Numbered from the stretch's first letter, positions 1 through 12,783 are shown. The stretch is DNA of 64,000 nt from Tetragonia tetragonoides (GCA_038025085.1 CM076142.1:5183501-5247500), one strand, 5' to 3'. Made by a program: numbers and translations. Notes: generated by a model not told the origin, from the sequence alone.

Positions 1-789
1 ATAATATGCATTGGCCATTGATGAGGAGATCTCAATAATAAATTATAGTACTTACTTTGCTAGTAAAATACTCTCATCTCATACCAAATCCAAAATCTCA
101 TTTATACTTTCTTGGAAACGTTCAAAAGAACACATATTTACAGCAATTCAGTAAGATAAACAAAAATAATTTCTGAGCATATCACACTGGCAGTAAAACT
201 CCAATAGTATTCATAGCAGCTGATAATGCCCACACCCCACAATCAATAGCACAAGCTTCAATTTGCGGATTGTTTATAGCGTTTTGTCAACCGTGCAATT
301 GAATTCATAATCTCGGGCTTGGCTTAATGTGTTATTACCCAATGTGAATATTAGAAGTCTTTTTGCTAACAAGATATCAAGAATTTTTTCAGACCCTTTT
401 TTTCTTTGTTAATTTTGTATTTAGTAAATTGATGGTGATAACTGATAAAGGTCGAGAAATAATGGAAATTTTGCTGGTTGGTTCCAATTGAATTTCTAGT
501 ACAGAAAATTTACTGCTTACTTTGTTCAGTTCCAATTGCTTTTATTTGCTTACTTGTGTTTATTATTAATTTTCATTTGAAACTTTATTACTAGTTTGGC
601 CTTGGACAAATGATAGTGCTTGGTCTTCCCTTGGCATGTGGCTTGGTCAGCAGGCCCTCTCATGATTGGCTTGAGTCTCTATTGGGCCACCTGGGCTACT
701 ACTTACAGCGCTCCAATCAGTTTGGTGGTTTAATTCAATTTAAGCACATGGTATTTGTTAGTGGCTGCATACTAATGGAAGATCTAGGT
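1..789. other. AT-rich intergenic DNA, no gene seen
   Basis: AT-rich sequence with no open frame that resembles a known protein, no splice-bounded exon and no clear repeat. A 64-codon open frame near 610-804 has no recognisable similarity and runs into the inverted repeat that starts at 790. Confidence 0.5.
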
Positions 790-1030
790 CTTGTGTGGAC
801 TTAGTCCACTGTGGACCAAGTAATTTTAAGGGGTGACTCCAGCTGAAGTAGGGGGTGGCTGCGGGTAAAGTAGGGGGTAGCTCCATATGAAGTACGGATG
901 ATGTCAAGTATAAATTTGAGGGGTGGCTCTAGGTGAAGTAGGGGTGACTTCACTTTTAGAGGGGGGTGACTTCATGTGAAATAGGGGGTGACTCCAACTA
1001 TTGGTCCACCATGGACCAAGTCCACACAAG
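790..1030. mobile_element. MITE-like element with terminal inverted repeats
   Basis: The ends are inverted copies: the left end begins CTTGTGTGGACTTAGTCCAC and the right end finishes GGACCAAGTCCACACAAG. Inside are several degenerate copies of a unit like GTGACTCCAGCTGAAGTAGGGG, so the 240-bp body is itself a short tandem repeat. There is no coding capacity. The superfamily is not assigned because I see no convincing target duplication. Confidence 0.6.
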
Positions 1031-1057
1031 TTTTTGTAATAGAAGATATGTTAACTG

Positions 1058-1140
1058 GTACGGTTGGAGTTTAGGTCCCGAGTAGTTAGCCGAGATGGTA
1101 AGTTTTCTCACCCAAATTCCTAGGATTCGAGTCTTCCCAT
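1058..1140 (+). other. Possible tRNA-derived SINE head
   Basis: TTAGCCGAGATGG (near 1076) and GGATTCGAGTC (near 1122) resemble degenerate pol III A and B boxes of tRNA-derived SINEs, at about the right spacing. No SINE tail or target duplication is clear, and the next element starts at 1152. It could be chance similarity. Confidence 0.25.
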
Positions 1141-1151
1141 CACCGAATATA

Positions 1152-1742
<591 letters not shown>

Positions 1743-3850
1743 ATAATCTGGATATATAAAAATGAGAGTTATAGTTAAGATAAATTGGCGAAAACCCCCA
1801 AAGAATTTATACCTTTTGTATTTTTAACTTTGACCAGTGCCCCAAACAAAACGAAAAAGTCTTATAATTACCCCAAAGCCCACTATTGGGTAAAATTTCA
1901 ATAAACTCAACCACAAACTCACAGTTATTGGTTATGAAGATATCTGGAGTAACATTTTTAATAGAAAACAATTAAAACAAACTCTAGCACGCTAATCAAT
2001 TTGATTATCTTCAAATCATTTTGTCGTCAATGGTTGTAAGTAGCTTCTTTTGTTTTGTTTTTTTTATTTTTTACTACTAGATCATTTTAATTAATTTGTA
2101 GCATTACTCAGTAATATTAAGTCATGAACATAGAGTAGATGATAGCTATGCAATTGTCTTGTTTTGTAGGGAGAATAGGCTACGGTCTATAGGTGTAGCC
2201 AACTACTACTAGAAAGGCTTTCCACTTTCCAGCCCAGCCCAAATTTTACAGAATATAGTCCATGGCCTATGGGGTAAACCGCAATAGCTTGGTGTATACC
2301 AACCCGGGAAAAATAACCTCGGGTAGCCAACTTGGATGCCCCTATATTCCTTTGGTTGGGTCGGGTCATGTCGGTTGGGTTGTGTTGAGTCGGGTCGGGT
2401 CAGGTCAGGTCGGGTACTCAATAAAAAAATATATTAACTTACAAAGAGTAGATCGGAATCGGAAAATGATATGCCTGCTTGCTTGCTTGAATAGAGAGAG
2501 GGGATATGCAAATCATCCATATCCCCTTTGTCTTGTCAGAGACTTCTGCTTTAATCATTGACGTGAAGTTGTCTGCAAAGGTTGGGGGCTCAATGAACAA
2601 CAAGATTTGCATAAGGTTGCTGAATTCCTTATTGGTAGTAAATCTCAGTGGACATTTGAAAGTAAAGACTATTCCATCTCAGCACAGTCTCCATTGATTG
2701 GAAGAATTAAGCCTATCCGATGCTCCTTTGGTTGCGTAAGCTAGCAGACATTTTTATTTATTTTAAGTGTTTCAAAATGTTTAGTAGTACGGAGAATGTA
2801 TGCAACTATTGTATTGGTTTAAAGAAATATATGAGTATTTTGTACCAAAAACATATTTTATGCTCATTCACTTTCACTTTATTTTAATTTGCTAATATTC
2901 CATGGTCATCCGTAGATTTTTTTGAATCTCCTCCAAAGTTTGGATAAAGGTTGGACACTTAAGAAAAGATTAAAATTGTTTTCGTGATAATTGCAAAAAT
3001 CACATTCTCATAAAATAAAGATTTTATTTGATGAAGCTTATATTTTGTAGGCAATCTATCAACGCACATTTTACTCAAGAGAAATCTATTTATCTATTTA
3101 TACCAAACATTGAATATCGCTACATAATTCACCATTGTTAGTATAGGAGCAACTTTTTTTTTGGTAAAGTATATAGGAACAACTTTAAAGAAGCTCGTCT
3201 GACAAATTATTTGAGATAGTGAATGGAAGATGAAATGGTTAAAAAAAAGTATGTTTTCGCCACGAAAAAAGAAAAATAAAGGGAAGGAAGGGATAATTTT
3301 GGACTTCCAAACCCGGGAAGAAAATAAGTGAGGAAATACATTGGTATACTCCTAAAGAAACAAAACCAAAACCCTTAAGGCTGGTTCGAGAAGGTCGCGA
3401 ATCGCAATTTTTTTATTTTCAATATTTTTTTATCCTTATATAAATACAAACTTTATTTTCAACTAAAAAGTAAAACCATAAATTGTGATTTTTAAAAACC
3501 GATTTTTAGTTTTCAACTCACAACTCAAAACCTCCCATATAACTTTGTATTTCATTTTTCACTCAAAGGAAACAAAAAAAACTTTGTATCTCATTTTGAC
3601 GTTTCATTCCTTTCCCTACCCTCTTCCTCTGTGGTGTTGCCAGGAAATCATAATATGCTGCTTTATTAAGTAGTGTTTCGATGTTTACTAGTACGGAATA
3701 TGTACGTAACTACTGTATTGGTTTACAAAATATCAATGGAGTATTGGTAGAAATAATGGAAATCTCATGCTTTGTGTCTGTAATCTGTATATGTTCATAG
3801 TAATTCTACAGCTCTAACCCTGCTAAGCGCTCGCGTAATGCAACATTTAA
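1743..3850. other. Intergenic DNA, no gene recognised
   Basis: AT-rich DNA with a short run of GGGTC-type repeats near 2350-2415. Short open frames (for example 2262-2561) show no recognisable domain. The last part borders the 3' end of the minus-strand invertase copy. Confidence 0.45.
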
Positions 3851-5243
3851 CTTCCAAGGCCGATGTCATCAAATGAAGCGCAATTAGCTTCCATTCTCTC
3901 ACTAAACAGACATAGGTAGTCTTCTTCTTCAGATATTGCTTGAGATATTGCTGCTCACACAATGTAACTCTTGCTTCAACCCTTTTCTAGATCGCTTTCT
4001 CCGTGGGTTAGCACCAAGCATAGAAGAGAAGGTGTTGAGAAGATCTGTATCCTCTTTGTCGATTAGGATCTTCGCTGTTTTTGGCTTGGCAAGGAGGAGT
4101 TTGGCCACAAGATAACCTGCAATAGACCAGGTCTGAAACAAACGTGATTGTTTTCCAATGAACCTTGCTCCCTTCGTGTCGTAATATTCAGGCCACCTGT
4201 CTCTTGATATACGTCGCTCTGCAATTTTTACAGCTTTCTCGGCGATCTCTGGTCTATTCATCTTTATGCACGCCACAGTTAGCTGAAATAAACATTATAC
4301 AACTTCTGTAAGCTGTTTCTGTCTCACCATTACAGTTTTTTTCTTCTTTTTCAAGGGGTAGGATGCTTTTCAGACTATCTTTAACAATCAATTAAGGTGA
4401 ACATGGAAATTTATCATGCTAGAAAGAATGCAAAACCCAAAATTCAGCAATATCAATGGTTCATATATTCCCATAGCATTAATACCATATAGACCAAATT
4501 TGAATTCACCCTCTCTTAATTCAGGTTAAAATTGAAAACCTTGTTTGCGTTAAACAGAATCATCTGGACATTTGATGGCAGGAGTATACTGTTTTGAATC
4601 GATACCTTAAACTTCCTCCAAGAAAGAGAACACTAGAAGTGGCTATTTGTTCCCCTTTTGTCGTTTTTTTTTGGCCTTTCAGTCCACAAGCTTATCTTGA
4701 TGGACTGAAAGTCTGAAACACTTTTGAAGTTTTAAAACTTAGCAAAAAGTATAGAAAGTAACCTGCCAGAGCAAAGTAGGCCATGAACCCCCAATGTGGT
4801 AAGACCATGGGGCTGCAAAAGAAAAGAAGAAGATGAAACAGTATATCACATATTATGTAATTGGTAAAAAGAATGAGTTTCATCAAACAAGCACATTACG
4901 TGTTCTTTGGATCACCGCCTGTGACAATTCTCCACTCTTGATGTTCAAGAGCAGGATAACAAATTTTGAAAGGCATATTTCCCACTAAATCATCCCATTT
5001 AGCCTCGACAAGATCCAATATGGCATGGGACTGTTCAGATGTGGCTAGACTGCTTACAATAGACCAGAAGTTCCCTAGCGAGAAGAATCTGAAATCCATA
5101 TGAGCAGGCTGCAGGTTTCCAATCAGATAGCCACCTTTATTAGGCATCCATTCCACTAGCCAGGGTGGGATCTGATCAGGGTAGATATTGAACTTGTTGA
5201 CCGCATCATATGAATATTCCTCGGTTTTGTAACGGTAAATCAT

Positions 5244-6089
5244 TGATGCGGGAGCAAGTGAGCAATTTAAAGAAAAGAACCAAGAAACGAGCAAAGGAAC
5301 AAATACTCTTGAATACATCGTGTTGCTTTTATGGTTATGCATTAATGTGGCTCCTACAAGCATGATTACATGGAGTTTCCATGAAAGGTCGGGATTAAAG
5401 CTCTTGTTATATGATCACGTTCATTATGGAGAAACTCGTAATCTTGGCAGTTCTGACAGTTATTCGTATTTTGGCCATAACTCTCTCATATGAAATCTAA
5501 ACGTGATGATTCAAATCTCTGTGCAAAGCTACGATCGAGATCTATAACATTGATGCTTTGCGTTTTCTCTAATTCAAAGCGCAACATGGTCAAAAACGAG
5601 TTGCAAGTTACGGAACATTTTCCTTGTGCGCCAAGGCAACGACTTTAGTTTAGTTATTGTGTCCTAGTTTATTTTAACTTGCTTTTAGCGTGATTTATTG
5701 CTTAGGAAAGTAATAATCTGGTTATTATTAGCATTATGAGTCCATTAGGTATTAGTAAAGTTGTTAGTTAGTTCGTTTTACAATTGTAATCAGTTTCATA
5801 GTTAGTTTCCTACTTGGATTAGGATTCCTAGTATCTTTAGATTTCTTTGTCTATAAATAGGGGAGACCACGAAATTGTAATATAGACTTTGATGATTAAT
5901 GATTAATACGTGAGTATTTACCCCTCAAATTGAGTGATTCAGTTTGAAACCCTTGTGTGTGATGCGCAAGTCTTGTTCTTGAGTGATTCTTGAACGAAAA
6001 ACCCCAACCTCTTGAGTGATTCGAGAGGTATATCCCTTTTATTGTTTTGTTTATCAAAAATACAGAAAATCCCTAAATAAATCACATCA
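5244..6089 (+). repeat. 5' LTR
   Basis: 846-bp LTR beginning TGATGCGGGAGC and ending AATCACATCA. It is the same length as the 3' LTR and nearly identical to it. Confidence 0.88.
5851..5860 (+). promoter_or_regulatory. TATA box in 5' LTR
   Basis: CTATAAATAG, followed by a GGGGAGACC stretch, fits the core promoter of an LTR. The same sequence recurs in the 3' LTR at 8021. Confidence 0.6.
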
Positions 6090-6092
6090 ACT

Positions 6093-6104
6093 TGGTATCA
6101 GAGC
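6093..6104 (+). other. Primer binding site (tRNA-iMet)
   Basis: TGGTATCAGAGC lies three bases after the end of the 5' LTR. It is the standard plant primer site complementary to the 3' end of initiator tRNA-Met. Confidence 0.85.
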
Positions 6105-6391
6105 AAGCTTTTGGAGTTTTCTAAAACTTCAAACGATCCAGATTGACAGAAGATTATTAAAGTTGTTCGTGTTCGTGCTGCTGTTCATCAGAATTTTGGA
6201 GCCTGTTTTTGACAAAGAAATAGTGTTTTTCGCAGGTAACTGGCATTCTGAGCAAGACTAGTTAAGCTTTGCTTACTAGCCCTGTGTTATTTTTGCGAAA
6301 TTCAATTGTTTACTCCTGTTTTTGAGCCGTTTTGTGTTTTTACGAGTGGAAAATATTATTTCGACATTGATCTTATGAAGCAATAAACAAT

Positions 6392-7663
6392 ATGAGGTCA
6401 CCATGGAATTCTAAGTTTATTGAGTCCAGCTTAGATGAGTTTAGTGGGTTGTATTGTTCAAAGGACTTTTGTCGATGGCTTAAGAAGGTTGACGAGTTAT
6501 TTTTATGTTATGAGTTTACTGACTATGAGCCTGCTCTAGTTTGGTGGGAGTCTTTGAAATCTCGCAGAAAACTCATGAGGAAAGAGAAAATCCGCACCAT
6601 GAGCAAATTGAAGAAGTATCTCAACAGAAGATTTTCATATCCGAGCAATGATCAAGAATGTTCATGTGCATATTGTTATGATGAAAGTATTAAACTTTTG
6701 TTATCTGAGATGAGGGTGAGACGGATTGAACAACAATTGCAGAAGTTAAGAGAAGAGGAACGAGATAATAACCAATGTTCCAATTGTTTTGGTTTCGGTC
6801 ACTTTATAGATGAATGTGCTACAAAGTTTCAAGTAACTATAGAATACATTAAAGAAGTGTACGCGGCTGAAGAATCTTTGAGATCTTGTGAAGTCAAAGA
6901 ACCAAAGAACGGGATCATTGAGGAGTTTTTGCAAAAATCTGATCTTTATGGTTCGTTTAAAGATATTGTTCCTATTGAGGACTCACAAGAAAAGGCCAAG
7001 AACATGGATTCCTTGATTGATGTTCAAGTTTATGTTTCAAAACAACAAACCGTGGTTCATGAGTTTGTTGAGGAAGAATTCATTGAACCAGATAATATTG
7101 GTGTTTTTCTTGATGATCTTGGTTATAATGATGACCTTTTGAAAGAAGAATTTTCTTTTGACCCAAGTCAACCACCTATATTTGATGAGGTAAGTCAAGA
7201 AGATGAGGTTGACATCATTACTAACCTTGTGGTCGTGGATTCATTGAAGACATCTCAACATGATTCATTGTTTTTCAAATATGAAGACTTTGTTCATACT
7301 GACTTCTCCAAGAATTATTCGATTTATTTCCTGGAAGATCATGGAGACAAAACTCAAGAAAAGATTGTTACCGATCAAGAATTGGGGACAATTCTTTTTG
7401 AAGAAAGGGAGATTGATGCGGGAGCAAGTGAGCAATTTAAAGAAAAGAACCAAGAAACAAGCAAAGGAACAAATACTCTTGAATACATCGTGTTGCTTTT
7501 ATGGTTATGCATTAATGTGGCTCCTACAAGCATGATTACATGGAGTTTCCATGAAAGGTCGGGATTAAAGCTCTTGTTATATGATCACGTTCATTATGGA
7601 GAAACTCGTAATCTTGGCAGTTCTGACAGTTATTCGTATTTTGGCCATAACTCTCTCATATGA
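6392..7663 (+). CDS. Gag-like protein of the LTR element
   Basis: A 423-codon open frame from ATG 6392. A CCHC zinc knuckle starts near residue 129 (C-X2-C-X4-H-X4-C in the stretch CSNCFGFGHFIDEC), preceded by a basic, helical, WW-containing segment like the retrotransposon gag region. The part after the knuckle is long, acidic and low in complexity. No pol domain follows. The last 80 or so codons lie within the 3' LTR, so the C-terminus is LTR-coded. It probably packages element RNA into particles with help from an autonomous relative. Confidence 0.75.
   Translation: MRSPWNSKFIESSLDEFSGLYCSKDFCRWLKKVDELFLCYEFTDYEPALVWWESLKSRRKLMRKEKIRTMSKLKKYLNRRFSYPSNDQECSCAYCYDESIKLLLSEMRVRRIEQQLQKLREEERDNNQCSNCFGFGHFIDECATKFQVTIEYIKEVYAAEESLRSCEVKEPKNGIIEEFLQKSDLYGSFKDIVPIEDSQEKAKNMDSLIDVQVYVSKQQTVVHEFVEEEFIEPDNIGVFLDDLGYNDDLLKEEFSFDPSQPPIFDEVSQEDEVDIITNLVVVDSLKTSQHDSLFFKYEDFVHTDFSKNYSIYFLEDHGDKTQEKIVTDQELGTILFEEREIDAGASEQFKEKNQETSKGTNTLEYIVLLLWLCINVAPTSMITWSFHERSGLKLLLYDHVHYGETRNLGSSDSYSYFGHNSLI
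7400..7411 (+). other. Polypurine tract
   Basis: GAAGAAAGGGAG directly before the 3' LTR, separated from its TG by the dinucleotide AT. This is the usual layout for plus-strand priming. Confidence 0.75.
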
Positions 7664-8259
7664 AATCTAAACGTGATGATTCAAATCTCTGTGCAAAGCT
7701 ACGATCGAGATCTATAACATTGATGCTTTGCGTTTTCTCTAATTCAAAGCGCAACATGGTCAAAAACGAGTTGCAAGTTACGGAACATTTTCCTTGCGCG
7801 CCAAGGCAACGACTTTAGTTTAGTTATTGTGTCCTAGTTTATTTTAACTTGCTTTTAGTGTGATTTATTGCTTAGGAAAGTAATAATCTGGTTATTATTA
7901 GCATTATGAGTCCATTAGGTATTAGTAAAGTTGTTAGTTAGTTCGTTTTACAATTGTAATCAGTTTCATAGTTAGTTTCCTACTTGGATTAGGATTCCTA
8001 GTATCTTTAGATTTCTTTGTCTATAAATAGGGGAGACCACGAAATTGTAATATAGACTTTGATGATTAATGATTAATACGTGAGTATTTACCCCTCAAAT
8101 TGAGTGATTCAGTTTGAAACCCTTGTGTGTGATGCGCAAGTCTTGTTCTTGAGTGATTCTTGAACGAAAAACCCCAACCCCTTGAGTGATTCGAGAAGTA
8201 TATCCCTTTTATTGTTTTGTTTATCAAAAATACAGAAAATCCCTAAATAAATCACATCA
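7414..8259 (+). repeat. 3' LTR
   Basis: 846 bp, matching the 5' LTR. Differences seen by eye include GAAACAAGC for GAAACGAGC, CCTTGCGCG for CCTTGTGCG, TTTAGTGTG for TTTAGCGTG, CCCCTTGAG for CCTCTTGAG and GAGAAGTA for GAGAGGTA. Transcription from this LTR would run into invertase copy A in the antisense direction. Confidence 0.88.
8021..8030 (+). promoter_or_regulatory. TATA box in 3' LTR
   Basis: CTATAAATAG, the same as in the 5' LTR. It could start an antisense transcript through invertase exons 4 to 1. Confidence 0.5.
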
Positions 8260-11200
8260 GTAAATCTCGTTCAATTTCTTCATATCAATCCAATAGTACT
8301 CCCTGATGTGGAATGATAGTGCAACTATCCGACTGTTGAGTGCTCTTATGAGGTCAGCTGATCCATCTTCAGGAGCAAGCATCTCACGTGCACAAAGCAA
8401 TGCCGAATAAAATAATGCCTGTACGTATGAATTAGAGGATTAGAAATGTAGAGGCATATTAGAGTAGAGAAATGTCAGTTAATTTTAGAAAGCTGGAGAG
8501 CCAGACATAAGAATAAAACAACTGCCATTTCAGTTTGGCGAAAGCTTATATGAGACAGTGAGACAGGGTGCCCTGTTATAGAAACGAGGTGACTTAGGAG
8601 TTAGGGGTGACTTGTCTTAAAAAATCATTGTCGTCCAGTCTCATCGTGAGAACATCATACATAAGACTACTTTAGAGTTTAACTAGAGAGTGAAAGGTAG
8701 AGATTTAGAAAGTGGTGGGAGAGGGGGAGAAAGTGAGTATGAGTTTAACAAGTCTTTCATCCCTTTGACAAAAAAAAATGACATAGTAGCCTTCTTCAGT
8801 CATAACCTGTGATCGTCCGAGTTAACTGTTACCAGGCATACCTTCAGGAGAAGACACCAAACCTACTGACATAGTAGTCTGGTCTTGATAATAATTAACA
8901 TTCATGTATCCAATTCAACACTATACGAGAAAATGACAGGCACCTGAGTTTCAAGGGGGTGACCATGAATTCCTATACGACGATCAATCATGCAAGAACC
9001 ATCCGTCACCAATAGAGTTGGAAACATATCAAAACCATCAGCAAGACATAGTTTCAAAATCATTTTGATTCCAGTTTGAACATCGACCCTTTCCTGTACT
9101 GAATTATCTCCAGAGCATTTTCCGTATGCTCGCAACAATATAATCCACCAAAGTCCTAAGTGAGATTCAACAGTTTAAAAAACATAGAAATAAACCAGCC
9201 ACATTTGAATATCTAGATATATATTTGAAGAAACTTTGGCACTGACCAGAATCAACTGGAGCAACACGGCCTATTGCTGCCTCGCCAAAATCAGGATCCA
9301 ATACTTATTCAGTGGCAGAATCATCACCATCTAGGGGAATCATTCGCACTTTAAAACTGGCAGGCATCAACCCCTGACCTGGACTATGACAATCCATGGT
9401 TTTCTCCCAGCTCTGCCAATGAAAGCAAAATCGTTGTAAGATTTCCAAACATTAAATAAGCAAGAAGAGGAGGATGAGGCCAGTAGAGCAAATAACTGAA
9501 GCTATATTCCTTTTGACTTTGTTTTAGTATCCCACCCGCCTCCTTCAGTACAATCATCAAATAAAAAATTTCATATGCTGGCAATTCAAGATAATATGTC
9601 AAAAATCTTCAAGATCTCTCCCCAAAAACTCTAATGCAAGCATAGTAACGCATTGTTTTTGTGCAGAACACTCCACTCTCAAAAGTCGGGATATGCTTCT
9701 CCCAGATGTAAGAAAGACTCCAAAGTAATGTAATCATAGCTCAGATATATGGTTTTCTTAATTTGCTGATGGCACAAGATCAGAATTATAAAGGATCTGT
9801 GTCCTGACATCCTGTTCTTCTAGGAGTGGAGACCAAAGTCAGTTATATGGTGTCTCCTTCTTGAAGGATGCACTCATATCAAAGATATAAAAATGTGACT
9901 ACAGTATTATTTTACCTGCAGCTGAAGGGTATGAAGGATGAAATTCCGCACAATATCATGCTCTCCTTTTAAAAGGAATGCTGTCCCAGAAGGTACAAAA
10001 TCACGGATAAAAACCTGATCATAGTTCAGAATACTGGTGGAGCTCGGGTCATTAGCAGCTATAGTTCCCACAGGACTACCACAATAGTGAACAATTGATT
10101 CCCTTAGTAGCTCCCAAGCCTCATCCTCAATTGTATCAGCTTTAATTCTCAGATCCTTCTCGCTTTTTGCAGCAGCCACACCTAACTTTTCACTCCATAT
10201 GACTTGATCTTCATGTGGGTTGAGAGGGCCATTAGTCGACTCTGAATTCAACTTATTAGTCTCATTGGGGAACGGTGCATTATATTCATCTGGGGCTGCC
10301 CCCATATTATTATTCACTCTCTCACATTTACAACTGAGACTATCAAGCCTTTTAACTGCATTTTTCCTAGGAGGAACAGAATTTATCCCCCAATAACAGT
10401 CAAGTTCTGTGTGAGGCTGAGATTCTGAGATGCCTGAATGACTCAAATGGACCTTAGAGCAACGTGCTCAACTGACCATCCCAAAACATGGATCAGAATG
10501 AACGCCATGAAACCTCGAGCCCTTCAACCTTTTAGTGCATGCTGAGATGCCTGAATGACTCAAATGGACCTTAGAGCAAGGTGCTGAACTGACCATCGCA
10601 AAACTTGGATCAGAATGAAGGCTAAGAAACCAACGCGCAGACCCTAATGTTTCTGAGGCAGCCATTCTGATTAATTCAGAATTCAAATTGGTATTTCTAA
10701 TACAAATCCTGAAACTTAAGGTACCTACAAGTAAACCTCAGAACTTTCAGTAAATACCCACTGATGAACTACATAAGGGAGCATCACATATGGAAATCAA
10801 TCAATTCAAACCCAGATATAACCCTAACTTCACATGTATTAACTTCATATCTTTCAGAACTGGAAACAAACATAGATAAACCCATAATCAAATGGTTTTT
10901 AAAGAGAAGAAAAAATAAGTAAAATTACTACAAGATAACATAATTACATAACTACTGAAAGCTAAAATTATGGGTAAAAGGAATTTGACACCGACCCAAC
11001 TGCAAATTTGGACAAGATAATCACATCAGATTTAAAGCTCATAAATTACCAAACCACAGGTTCACAACAAATCACTAAACAACCAGCAAGCATCAATTAG
11101 CACAAATATCACAATCCAGATAAAAGAAAATTCAAACCACTCCCAAGAACCTTTTTTTTTTTTTTGGAAAATCTAATGACATTTTCATATATATGACTAT

Positions 11201-11304
11201 ATGAGTGAGCTGCTATATCTAAAGCAACAACCAACAGTAAAAAGAACGCCAATCAACTTACCAGAAGATACTAAAACCTGAAGTGAGAGAAAATTTGATT
11301 CTTT

Positions 11305-11364
11305 TCTTCTTCTTCTTCTTCTTCTTCTTCTTCTTCTTCTTCTTCTTCTTCTTCTTCTTCTTCT
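11305..11364. repeat. (CTT)n microsatellite in invertase A leader
   Basis: About 20 CTT units. On the invertase strand this is (GAA)n in the 5' leader or promoter. The matching place in copy B (about 29861-29880) has only about four units. Homology between the two invertase copies extends upstream to about 11628 here and 29624 there. Confidence 0.9.
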
Positions 11365-11629
11365 GGTCTATCAATATACCAGTTCCGTTAATCCCACAAA
11401 CGTAATAATAACGAACCCTTTTGCAGTTTGGAGTTATGGCGGTCATGCTCTGGTTCGTTGGAGCAAAACTACTAGAAGAAGGTTAGACGACGTCGTTTAC
11501 ACGGAAGTCTAGGAAATGCTTTGCTAATGGCCGAAAATGTCATCCAATGCCATGATTACACAAGTCCAAATATAATACTCAAACTGGTTTCCATGGCATT
11601 TCCGGAATTACCCTGCAAAATGGGGGAAA

Positions 11630-12782
11630 ATAGCTAGAGAGATTTTTTTATTTTTTTATTTTTTTTTTGGCTCATCACAGATAAAAATTCTTCACAAAAA
11701 CTTGTATAAGACAGTCTTTCTTAGCTTTTGGTGAGATAGGAGTCACTTGTTAATTAAACAATGGTCATTGCTCACCATAAATGACCCCTACATTTCTAAA
11801 AAATAACCCCAATTTTCTATGAGTTGGTCTCACACAAGGGTTACTAAAAAATCTTAGGCTAGGTTTGTTTTCCTCGAAGTACCAAATTGGTTGGTCCAAT
11901 AAAAAATACATGAGACGATTTAGTCTTAAAAATATTAATTATATGCAAATTTTCTATAATCGGATTTAGGAAGAATTTTGACCTTAATTACGTTTTTAAC
12001 TTAATTTTTATATTTTTTACTAACTTCAGTTCTATTTCTCTCTTTTTAATTATTTTCTCTCATTTTATTTTATTTTTTTCCTTTCTTTATTTATCTTTTT
12101 TCTTTTTCATTCATTCTACAATGTCCTCACCGGTGCTCTGACGACTATGTTGTCACGACAACCGCCGATAAAGGTTTTTCAGTCTTCGTCGATTGTTATT
12201 GTGGCCCCTACTTGAAAAGTTCTCGATGAAGTGATTGGTGTTTTTGTCCCCAAAAAAGCTCGCTCTGGTCAGATGAGAGAGAGAAAAAAAAAAAAAAAAA
12301 AAAGGGGGTTTCGATGTTGGGGTTAATTTTGGGCTTTGGGTTGTTTTGGATTTTTGATGATTGGTTTTAATTATTTATTTTAGCAATTTGGTTAAAACCA
12401 CCTAAAAAGTTACAAATTTTGTCCAGTATTCCTTGAATCGTTGGTATTTGGTGAGTACCACCTTAAATCTTTATTCCGCCGTACGACTCACACCTTAAAT
12501 GATTTTCCGGGCTAATCGTTAAATTTACTGACCGTTATAGCCTCACATGTGCCTCACATGACAACTTAAATGAACTATCCTATTTGACCAATTAATTAAA
12601 AGAAATACAATTCAGTCAAACTAGAAAAGAAATTGACACAAAAACAAAGTGAAAAAGAAATCAATTTTTTTTTACCCACCCACCCACACGCATTTATTAA
12701 CTCTGAAAATAAATTCACATCCTCTTTCTCTCTCTTCCATCGCTCCATCTTCTGCCTCTCTGCTCTCTGTATCTCCATGTCT

Positions 12783-12783
<1 letters not shown>
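11630..12783. other. Intergenic DNA, no gene recognised
   Basis: AT-rich with T-rich and A-rich runs, including a poly-A followed by G5 at about 12285-12307. No recognisable exon. The last part is a likely promoter/leader for the ORF at 13281. Confidence 0.4.

Larger units (their letters stand above)
5244..8259 (+). mobile_element. Non-autonomous LTR retrotransposon with gag only (TR-GAG type)
   Basis: Two direct repeats of 846 bp (5244-6089 and 7414-8259), each starting TGATG and ending CATCA, flank a 1.3-kb interior. A tRNA-iMet primer site follows the left LTR and a purine tract precedes the right LTR. The interior codes a gag-like protein with one zinc knuckle but no protease, integrase or reverse transcriptase, so it must have moved in trans. 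The LTRs differ at about five sites that I could find, so the insertion is recent. It lies in exon 4 of invertase copy A, antisense to it. The host sequence GTAAATC is present on both sides. Confidence 0.88.
3929..10665 (-). pseudogene. Alkaline/neutral invertase (GH100), disrupted copy A
   Basis: A GH100 alkaline/neutral invertase would cleave sucrose to glucose and fructose; the N-terminus fits the organelle-targeted clade. Six exons are visible on the minus strand: E1 10665-9916, E2 9412-9247, E3 9155-8944, E4 8418-8260 continuing at 5241-4900, E5 4812-4763, E6 4282-3929. Family motifs include [21 protein letters not shown] and [14 protein letters not shown]. Several lesions are visible: TGA in E1 (10470-10468) where copy B has TCA; TAA in E2 (9307-9305) where copy B has GAA; an extra C at the start of E5 (50 rather than 49 bp); an extra base near the C-terminus around 3971; and a 3-kb LTR element in E4. 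The splice sites remain good. Copy B at 30517-34209 is the inverted paralogue. Confidence 0.9.

Noticed and set aside
1058..1140. A true tRNA gene
   Set aside because: Only the box-like words fit; no cloverleaf can be drawn, so at most a SINE relic is listed.
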